From a virus: a stretch of DNA of 22,245 nt. The notes beneath the pieces were generated by a model. That model worked only from the letters and a program-made list of their open reading frames with translations, did no database searches and was not told the DNA's origin. The stretch is taken from positions 1-22,245 of IMG/VR virus record IMGVR_UViG_3300021957_000351, one strand, 5' to 3'. The first letter of the stretch is position 1, and the number at the start of each line of letters is the position of its first letter. The translations under genes and the position numbers were made by a program. Of the stretch, positions 17,101 to 22,245 are shown piece after piece.

Positions 17101-20100
17101 GATGCTAAACCAGCCGAAGGTGTACAAGAAGTGGAAGAAGAAGTACGGATCACTCCTGAAGAAGAAGCGGAAGTAGAAACTACGCCAAAGGTAGAGCCAC
17201 TTAAGACTACTAAGCCTAATAAAAAATTAAAAGATGCTTTTGATGATAATACCATAAGTGAAGAAGACTTAGAGGCGATGACTCTTTATGCGTTAAATAA
17301 GAAGCAAAATGGAAAGAGACTAACTCCGTTTGAGAAAAGACTTCTAGAGGACACTTCCGTGGAGAGAACTGAACAGATAGCTGATCTTCAAATAAAATTA
17401 GAGGACAATATAAAAGCACTGCGTGAAGAGGAACTTGACCTTAGGACTGAAGCAGCTAGAAAAAGAAAAAAAGCAGAAGAAGAAGTAGAGACTAAAAAGT
17501 TTGAAGATGACGATGTTGTTTTAAAGGAAGAAACATTTACTGTAACTGATGAGTTTGGTAATAAAACCGTAACAACAGTAAAAACAAATTTAGATGGTTC
17601 TTTAAGAAAAGCGGAGGTTGAAAGTTTTGATAAAGACGGAAACAGTCTTGGTAAAATTACAGGCGCAAAACTTGCAGACAATGATATCGTTGTTAGAGAT
17701 GGATTAACTGCAGAACAATTACTAACACAGAGATTACAAGAGGGTGAGGTAATTGAAAAGACATCAGAGAGAAGTGGTAATGAAATAAACAATCCTAAAA
17801 AGACAGCACAATTAACTACTGACCAAAAACAAAAGCTAGGTATAGAAACCGAAACGAAAAAAGAAACGAAAGTATCTGAAATAGATGAGGTAAAGGTCAC
17901 GGAAGAAAAAGTAGTACCATCTGGTAAGAGATTATTTAATGATCCAAACCCTGAAACTACAGAGATATCTAAGAAATACAAGAAAGATAGAAATATCGAA
18001 ACACCTGATGGTACTCCTGTTACTTCTATTGATAAAAACAAATCAAAAGAAATAGCTGATGTATTTGAATCTTTAGAAGATTCTCCTAACGATCCTAAAG
18101 TTCAAGAAGCATACTCTGCTATGGCAGACGAAACAGCTGAACAACACAAAGCGATTATTGAGGCTGGATATGAGGTTGAAATATGGAAAGGAAAAGGAGA
18201 ACCTTACGCAAACTCTCAGGAAATGATTGAAGATGTTCGTGAAAACAAACATATGTACATATATTCTACTGAAACTGGTTTTGGAGATGCTGCAATAACA
18301 AAAAAACAAAGACAGCAAAATAAACTACTTCAAGACTCTGGATTCAAAGATAAAAATGGAGAAACTTTACTTTATAACGATTTGTTTAGATTTGTTCATG
18401 ACTTTTTTGGACACACAGAAAGAGGTAATGGTTTTGGGCCTGTTGGAGAAGAGAATGCATGGGATGTGCACTCAAGAATGTACTCGCCATTAGCTAGAAG
18501 AGCTATGACTAGTGAGACAAGAGGTCAGAATAGTTGGGTTAACTTTGGCCCTAAAATGAGAAACAAAAAGGGAGAGTTAATAAAAAAAGGGGAAGAAGGA
18601 TATCTTTCTCCTAAAGACAGACCTTTTGCTCCACAAAAAATGGCGTTGATGCCTGAGAAATATTCAGAGTTGTTACCTGAATCTAAAGGACCTATTGATG
18701 AGAGTGAACAAACTCAAACAAAAAAAGACCCTAAGAAATCACTTGAAAAGACAAAGAAGGACTTTGAACAAAGCGAACAAGCTTTAAAAAATAGAGTTAA
18801 GAAGCCGACGTTTAAACAAAAATTAAGACTACTTAGAGAAAAAATATTTGATAGACAGACCAGAGTAAAAGATTTATTGAAAGGCGTTGGAAACAAGGAA
18901 GCAACAAAAGCTAAAAACCTTTTAGTAACAAAAGCTGGCGCAACTGGTTTTGCTAACTTTAGATTTAAGAAGGCTGACGATAAAATATATAAAGGACTAA
19001 AGGATCAAGATCTGAAAACCCTAGACCATATCATATACCTACGAAGATTAAAAGCTATAAACGAAAATAGGAAAGCTCAAGGTAAAGAACCTTACGTAGG
19101 TATTAATGACACTGATTATGATACGGCTGTTGCTGCTCTTAGAGGTTATGAGGAAGAGCTTGGGGATAAAAAATACAAAGACTTTGAATCTAGAGCAGAT
19201 AAGTACTTTGAATCTATGAATGAAAGTTTGACTAGGATGAAAGATAGCGGATTAATATCCGAAGAGGTTTTTAATCAATTGAAAGACATTGACTACTCTC
19301 CTATAAAGACTTTAGACTATATAATACCAGATAATGCAGACGCTGCGGAAATAGATAGAATGGCTGAAATATCAGGTATGAAAGCAGACGTGATAAAAAC
19401 ACTTAGTGATAAAAACTTAAAAGATATTATAATGGACACTAGATGGTTGTTATCATCTAACCTAGGAATGATTGAAGCTAAAGTTTTTGAAAACAAAATG
19501 TTAAATGCATTTAGCGAAGCTGTTGAATCTGCTGAAGGAGACGTTAAGACTGAGATAGAAAACTATGTGTTACCTAATCCTGTGATAGGGAAAACAAAAG
19601 AAGGTAAGCCAAAAAGAAAATACGACAAGAAGACTCCTCCTGGATTTACAAAAGTTCACTTCAAGAAAGATGGAGTAGACAAGTATATGGTAATAGACAA
19701 TGCTTATGCAAATCAGTTGCTAGATATAAAGAAAAGTTCAGATGTAAATTTAGGTAAGGTTGGAGATGCTTTAATTAATAAACCCGTTCAAGCTTTAAGA
19801 TTTTTTGCAACATCAGGGAACCCTTTATTTATTGTAGGAAACACAGCTGTAGACTTTCAAAACATATTATTCTTATCGGATGTATATTCAAATAATAAAT
19901 TTAAAGGAGGAGCAGAACTTGCTTTTGATTTTGTAAAAGCATTTGGATCCAAAGTAAAAGGCACAAAGGAATACAAAAAGATATACGAAGAGTTTATGGA
20001 GCATGGCGGTGCAATGGACTATCTATCTACAGATGGTTTAAAAGCAATAGGAGGACGTAGTAAAGCTAAATCCGCTGCTGGAAAAGCTTTTCAAAGTTAT

Positions 20101-21564
20101 GGAAATTTTATGTCTTACTTAGGTGAAACTTCAGAGGTATCATTTAGAATAGCCGTATATTCTAAGGTTAAAAACAATTTACTGAAGGATTTTAAAAAAG
20201 AAAACGGACGAGAGCCAAGTAAAGAAGAAATGGAAGACATTATGTATGAATCCGTTAGAGAGGCTAGAGAAACCATTGACTTTAGTCAGGGAGGATCTAT
20301 AGTTAAGTCTGCTGACAAGATTCTACCATACTTAAACGCAGGTACTCAAGGTTTGAGAAAAGGCATAGACTATGCAGCAAAAAACCCAAAAGGTTTTGCT
20401 TCTAGTATGTTACAAGCTATGATAATGGCAGGAGGAGCTAGTGCAGCTTCTATATTTATGCTTCTTAGAATGTTTGATGATGATGAGGATCCTAAAAAGG
20501 TTTTGGACGTTTTAAACTCAATAGGCGACTATGAAAAATCAAACTATCATATATTATTTACTGGACAAAAGGATGAGAACGGTGAGTACAGATACTTAAG
20601 AATTAAAAAACTACCCACAATCGGTATAGTCTCAACAATAGCAGAACAATTAACAATAAAGGCAATACTAAAAAGCAGAGGTATTGATTACGATGTAAAT
20701 GATAAGGCTTTGAAAAAATCCGCAAGCGGTATCTCTCCTATAGATGTGACTCAAGGTCTACCAGGTTTAATAAACAGAAACCCACTTGCTGCGGCTGTTT
20801 TAACTTATTCATATAACTATGATCATTTTTATGGTCAAGACGTATTCAAAGGACCTAGAAACAAGAAAATACTACCATCAGCTGAGGGATTGCTAGACGA
20901 CAGGGTTGATCAGGTATATAAGGACCTAGGTCAGGCTTTTGGATTTTCACCAAAAAGAAGTAAGGCTGCTGTCGAGAAGATAATAACATCAGAAACAACA
21001 AACCCATCCATAGGGCTTGTATATTCGTTTTACGACACCATGAGAGGGGTGGTTGGAGAGACTCCTACAAATAACGAGATAGAATCTGTTGTGAGTAAAA
21101 TGGTAAAGAATGCAGAAAAAAAGTTAGTAAGATCAACCAATAAAAAACTATTGAGCTATAAAGAGCAGGATGATGTTAAGGAAATGGAAACAAAGATGGA
21201 GACTGGAATATATCTAAAGGAGCAACAGGCTTATAATGATATTAGAAAGAGATACGAAAACAACGATCCGTTTACAAGTGAAGAATTTAAGCAATACATA
21301 CTAGACAACTTTCCTAAAATAGATGCTAAGAAGTATGCTAAAAAATATGTAGCATATATTAAAAATATGAATGGAGATAAATCAATACTAGATATAGTTT
21401 TTGAAGACACTCCAGAAGTACAGGCTTATAGAATATATAAGAAGTTTGGTGATAGTTTTGATGAAGATGAAAAAAAAGAGATTGCAAAAGTATTTAAAGC
21501 TGCAAGAAGAAAGTTTTCAAAAAAAGCTCTATATATATACAATCAAAAATACAGAAAGAAGTAG
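14140..21564 (+). CDS. Giant multidomain 'polyvalent' virion protein with LPD38-like C-terminus
   Basis: At 2474 residues this is the largest gene. In order: two copies of LY-N-L--GDYTKSFEEFV-QFG (residues 4-26 and 34-56); an acidic linker; helical segments to ~560; hydrophobic/Gly-Ala stretches (~563-605 and near 800); a charged low-complexity linker (~1000-1280); a conserved-looking domain at ~1293-1515 with H1420-D-F-F-G-H1425, E1437, E1438, H1444 and SETRGQNSWVNFGP (from 1458); a helical domain (~1560-1890); and a region from N1894 (NPLFIVGNTAVDFQN) with a membrane-like stretch at 2088-2112, resembling LPD38 of phage polyvalent proteins. The C-terminus is Lys-rich. Such proteins are packed in the capsid and delivered with DNA. 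By place it corresponds to T7 gp16 (1318 residues) but is nearly twice as long; no lytic transglycosylase motif is recognised. An A10 run lies at 14315-14324. Confidence 0.72.
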   Translation: MKELYDNLFKSGDYTKSFEEFVNQFGDTEKSKVLYNALNEAGDYTKSFEEFVVQFGFGEKKKTDDTSSSTLETEDMVSTTEEDPTDGSLDSSEVTETSIPQVTTPEVEDDYEYLKDDLLKLEEIETASTQTYTPGASARARAMREKNREVDPILKSKLLSDHNISSALEFNVIDDRTLDAALKGNKNALKTIQSLSRKRKEEYLQEIQEKRLDKQNAYEDSSNLNAYEVTEDEKTKKDQAVKKVNDFNKETERLLSQIENPTEEQLAEIYQRDGAPTEEEYDLAEDFITPTGFEDSDIDDMYDSQRLKNIKGFNAKDFDGYLSEMGYKEKYKQLLDDEVVSENGRFYDISGNYNPTLASERLKFQYLSNYINDKVERNVESQILKYQAENDGRHPSFDGVKIDFSTGLDDKAISSYVEEQFPTLTSYLKDRDRENQKNYQEYLNGENPWVNQSVKQGWRSVEDRISSFSEGVYEFIGMSNTADEIRMSAAQTELERDDFMRYTYASGKKATIDGREYGIDERGQIYDLQIKKNVTQVLTEDQEKSIRKKVEGSDETFKSFSSAGAVIATSGIASDMVLQIALTRGVANLGAGGSAFLGAFDKGSKVLNVLSKIPMKANTASAMIAQGTLFATNMSSDAYKKAIENGVDQETAEEIRQLASGQGYALGALTAPISTQVTAMNKIFGEQGSKKISESVVRIYQESGKKGVNAYFQKVRQNIIQNYPVYFRESGKEMFQENVQQAGQAFIIADNVNELAGKEIMMNTITGAEYTNTTILAGMAGLLMPFGGDLTSATGSSLKASFRPGEAAIDRMEALHALSRNSKKTKELLDGMVKKGVYSQEQADNIISDVDVYSKNIGRVPPNLTPETSLKVMGSLEKINQLENQKKNLDQSFHADIDKKIQDIRTQVTKATEFDYVNIKGKTKLKEDAGKQLTKEAEERGEKDFTIEDSAITERAIDNFSKMTIEEKLSYTDIQDAIQEQETREVPDAKPAEGVQEVEEEVRITPEEEAEVETTPKVEPLKTTKPNKKLKDAFDDNTISEEDLEAMTLYALNKKQNGKRLTPFEKRLLEDTSVERTEQIADLQIKLEDNIKALREEELDLRTEAARKRKKAEEEVETKKFEDDDVVLKEETFTVTDEFGNKTVTTVKTNLDGSLRKAEVESFDKDGNSLGKITGAKLADNDIVVRDGLTAEQLLTQRLQEGEVIEKTSERSGNEINNPKKTAQLTTDQKQKLGIETETKKETKVSEIDEVKVTEEKVVPSGKRLFNDPNPETTEISKKYKKDRNIETPDGTPVTSIDKNKSKEIADVFESLEDSPNDPKVQEAYSAMADETAEQHKAIIEAGYEVEIWKGKGEPYANSQEMIEDVRENKHMYIYSTETGFGDAAITKKQRQQNKLLQDSGFKDKNGETLLYNDLFRFVHDFFGHTERGNGFGPVGEENAWDVHSRMYSPLARRAMTSETRGQNSWVNFGPKMRNKKGELIKKGEEGYLSPKDRPFAPQKMALMPEKYSELLPESKGPIDESEQTQTKKDPKKSLEKTKKDFEQSEQALKNRVKKPTFKQKLRLLREKIFDRQTRVKDLLKGVGNKEATKAKNLLVTKAGATGFANFRFKKADDKIYKGLKDQDLKTLDHIIYLRRLKAINENRKAQGKEPYVGINDTDYDTAVAALRGYEEELGDKKYKDFESRADKYFESMNESLTRMKDSGLISEEVFNQLKDIDYSPIKTLDYIIPDNADAAEIDRMAEISGMKADVIKTLSDKNLKDIIMDTRWLLSSNLGMIEAKVFENKMLNAFSEAVESAEGDVKTEIENYVLPNPVIGKTKEGKPKRKYDKKTPPGFTKVHFKKDGVDKYMVIDNAYANQLLDIKKSSDVNLGKVGDALINKPVQALRFFATSGNPLFIVGNTAVDFQNILFLSDVYSNNKFKGGAELAFDFVKAFGSKVKGTKEYKKIYEEFMEHGGAMDYLSTDGLKAIGGRSKAKSAAGKAFQSYGNFMSYLGETSEVSFRIAVYSKVKNNLLKDFKKENGREPSKEEMEDIMYESVREARETIDFSQGGSIVKSADKILPYLNAGTQGLRKGIDYAAKNPKGFASSMLQAMIMAGGASAASIFMLLRMFDDDEDPKKVLDVLNSIGDYEKSNYHILFTGQKDENGEYRYLRIKKLPTIGIVSTIAEQLTIKAILKSRGIDYDVNDKALKKSASGISPIDVTQGLPGLINRNPLAAAVLTYSYNYDHFYGQDVFKGPRNKKILPSAEGLLDDRVDQVYKDLGQAFGFSPKRSKAAVEKIITSETTNPSIGLVYSFYDTMRGVVGETPTNNEIESVVSKMVKNAEKKLVRSTNKKLLSYKEQDDVKEMETKMETGIYLKEQQAYNDIRKRYENNDPFTSEEFKQYILDNFPKIDAKKYAKKYVAYIKNMNGDKSILDIVFEDTPEVQAYRIYKKFGDSFDEDEKKEIAKVFKAARRKFSKKALYIYNQKYRKK
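14149..14307 (+). repeat. Duplicated 23-residue motif, 90-nt period, in the giant protein's N-terminus
   Basis: Residues 4-26 (14149-14217) and 34-56 (14239-14307) share LY, N, L, then GDYTKSFEEFV and QFG. The DNA of the core differs only at a few, mostly third, codon positions, so the protein sequence is kept. It is a short helical motif pair placed at the very start of the protein. Confidence 0.85.
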
Positions 21565-21774
21565 GTGACTGATCCAAGCGATCAACCCGTTAAGGTTTAA
21601 AACAACAAGGTTCCACTGTTTACGTGAAGAGGTCTGTACCATAACACATATAAATCCTATGATGTAGAACACAGGGTCTATGGTCCACTGGGCAGCGATC
21701 AGAAAACCACTACCCATGTAACCAATTCTAGAGGCAAACTTTTGATAAGGAGTCAGCCTATTAGTATAAGCCAT
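21529..21774 (-). CDS. Small membrane protein, possible holin
   Basis: This 81-residue protein begins at the ATG at 21774, 25 nt after the stop of the 56-residue gene. A longer start at 21870 would lie inside that gene and is less likely. The short basic N-terminus (NRLTPYQKFASRIG) is followed by hydrophobic stretches at ~19-31, ~34-47 and ~56-81, divided by TSSRKQW. That gives two or three membrane helices and a very short loop. I recall similar small proteins in Bacteroidota phages without known function. Size and topology would suit a holin, but no endolysin gene is visible beside it. The last 11 codons and the stop overlap the 3' end of the giant gene on the other strand, and those codons encode part of the last hydrophobic segment (LLSVFLIVYI). 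Confidence 0.6.
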   Translation of the reverse strand: MAYTNRLTPYQKFASRIGYMGSGFLIAAQWTIDPVFYIIGFICVMVQTSSRKQWNLVVLNLNGLIAWISHLLLSVFLIVYI

Positions 21775-21799
21775 CAACCTTAGTATCTTGTACTTGTAT

Positions 21800-21970
21800 T
21801 TACTTTTCACTTTCCTTGGTAAGTTCTGCAATAGCCTCTCCATAACCAGGCATCTTCTTGATAGTCTCAAGAGTGCCTATTGATAGTGTTCTAATGTTGG
21901 ACAGCTCTGCGATTATAGCATCAACCTTCTTGTTTAGAAGATCCACTCTGCTTTGTTTTTTTGTCTTCAT
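21800..21970 (-). CDS. Small helical protein of 56 residues
   Basis: The ATG at 21970 opens a 56-residue frame that begins MKTKKQSRVDLLNKKVDAII and is amphipathic helix/coiled coil to about residue 38, with PGYGEAIAELTKESEK at the end. Lys/Glu-rich, no Cys, no membrane segment. It lies 25 nt before the membrane protein and in the same orientation, so it is probably in one operon with it. The composition, stop placement and packing look like a real gene; the function is unknown. A small phage coiled-coil accessory protein is the most I can say. Confidence 0.6.
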   Translation of the reverse strand: MKTKKQSRVDLLNKKVDAIIAELSNIRTLSIGTLETIKKMPGYGEAIAELTKESEK

Positions 21971-22058
21971 GTAGTAGTTGTTGTAACCTCCTGATCAAGT
22001 TGTAATCAGGCTGCTCTTTTAGTTTTTCCTTTAATATTTTTTTATATATTTTTTTCAC
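21921..22058 (-). CDS. Possible 45-residue basic peptide with GTG start
   Basis: A frame from GTG at 22058 to TGA at 21923-21921 gives (M)KKIYKKILKEKLKEQPDYN and then LIRRLQQLLHEDKK, a basic amphipathic helix with a polar tail. It overlaps the end of the upstream gene by 17 nt and the beginning of the 56-residue gene by 50 nt. It fills a 71-nt spacer otherwise without an ORF, and no ATG is available in frame. The long overlap and non-ATG start make it uncertain. Confidence 0.33.
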   Translation of the reverse strand: MKKIYKKILKEKLKEQPDYNLIRRLQQLLHEDKKTKQSGSSKQEG

Positions 22059-22245
22059 TTTCCAAGTATATCTGTAGTGTAGCTAATGCTCTCCATGCAA
22101 CCTTTGCTAAATGCAGGTACCCATCATCATCTATAGGATCCTGTGTGTGATCTATAAGATGACGTACCAATGCGTCTGCATTGTCTGTACTCTTGTTCTT
22201 ATCCCAGTGAAGGGGTTTGTCAGGGTGGTGCTGATTGTTGCCCGC
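22042..22245 (-). CDS. DUF5664 / dATP-dGTP diphosphohydrolase-like protein, C-terminal part
   Basis: The frame is open from the right window edge, giving 67 residues, so the N-terminus is missing. The segment ALVRHLIDHTQDPIDDDGY, then LHLAKVAWRALATLQIYLE, fits the conserved C-terminal half of the DUF5664 family as I know it (RHL, acidic/Gly loop, HLA--AWNALALL). The group includes MazZ-type dATP/dGTP diphosphohydrolases of the all-alpha NTP-pyrophosphatase kind, which change the nucleotide pool. The N-terminal region with the usual acidic motifs is off the window, so activity cannot be judged. It begins the minus-strand cluster seen here; any promoter is to the right of the window. It may instead be a related phage helical protein. 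Confidence 0.55.
   Translation of the reverse strand, partial: AGNNQHHPDKPLHWDKNKSTDNADALVRHLIDHTQDPIDDDGYLHLAKVAWRALATLQIYLESEKNI

Noticed and set aside
17388-18041. Antisense open frame of 217 codons on the minus strand inside the giant gene
   Set aside because: It is Ser/Phe/Leu-rich low-complexity, the mirror of the Glu/Lys/Thr-rich linker on the plus strand, and has no family resemblance or start context.
14140-21564. Giant protein as a virion RNA polymerase of the crAss/N4 type
   Set aside because: I see no DxDGD-like or T7-type polymerase motif; the C-terminal region instead resembles LPD38.
21570-21584. TGATC/GATCA hairpin just after the giant gene as a terminator
   Set aside because: The stem is only 5 bp with a 5-nt loop and no T-run on either strand.
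21529-21870. Longer 113-codon version of the small membrane protein
   Set aside because: Its first ~24 codons lie within the 56-residue gene and look unlike the rest; the ATG at 21774 follows that gene's stop by 25 nt.
21990-21997. AGGAGG on the minus strand as a Shine-Dalgarno site for the 56-residue gene
   Set aside because: It lies 16 nt before the ATG, too far, and other genes here use no Shine-Dalgarno; it also reads as Arg-Arg codons in the overlapping frame.

Overview
The window looks like the structural (virion) module of a lytic podovirus that infects a member of the Bacteroidota, probably a marine flavobacterium-type host. This rests on several things. The DNA is AT-rich. The gene starts lie behind A/T-rich leaders with no Shine-Dalgarno sequence. 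Three spacers carry a Bacteroidota-type -7 promoter element (TAnnTTTG). The proteins resemble those of uncultured marine Bacteroidota phages and crAss-like phages. I see no tRNA, integrase, insertion sequence or CRISPR array.

Plus strand, left to right: the C-terminal part of the portal protein (cut by the window edge), an acidic scaffold-like protein, the major capsid protein (MCP), a conserved protein of unknown role, two head-tail connector/ring candidates, a 1607-residue tail hub/nozzle-like protein with beta-propeller-like motifs and two related C-terminal beta modules, a 249-residue beta-rich tail-associated protein, then three helical proteins of increasing size (250, 533 and 2474 residues). 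The order portal, scaffold, capsid, two-layer connector/nozzle, then three increasingly large internal proteins parallels T7 genes 8 to 16, although I see no direct sequence similarity to T7. The last three are best read as internal/ejection proteins.

The 2474-residue protein is the most unusual item. It has a duplicated N-terminal GDYTKSFEEFV motif, hydrophobic central segments, a low-complexity charged linker, a conserved uncharacterised domain with an HDFFGH motif, and a C-terminal region like the LPD38 domain of phage 'polyvalent' proteins. The HDFFGH motif resembles the iron-binding HDxFGH of bacterial aromatic amino acid hydroxylases.

The right end (about 21.53-22.25 kb) is a compact minus-strand cluster convergent with the structural module. 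It holds the C-terminus of a DUF5664/dATP-dGTP diphosphohydrolase-like protein, one or two tiny helical proteins, and an 81-residue membrane protein whose 3' end overlaps the giant gene by 36 nt.

Transcription signals suggest three plus-strand units: a promoter before scaffold-MCP, a hairpin after the MCP, a clear intrinsic terminator after the 247-residue gene followed at once by a new promoter for the connector/tail genes, and a third promoter before the internal-protein genes. The MCP also has host-optimised-looking arginine codons unlike its neighbours.
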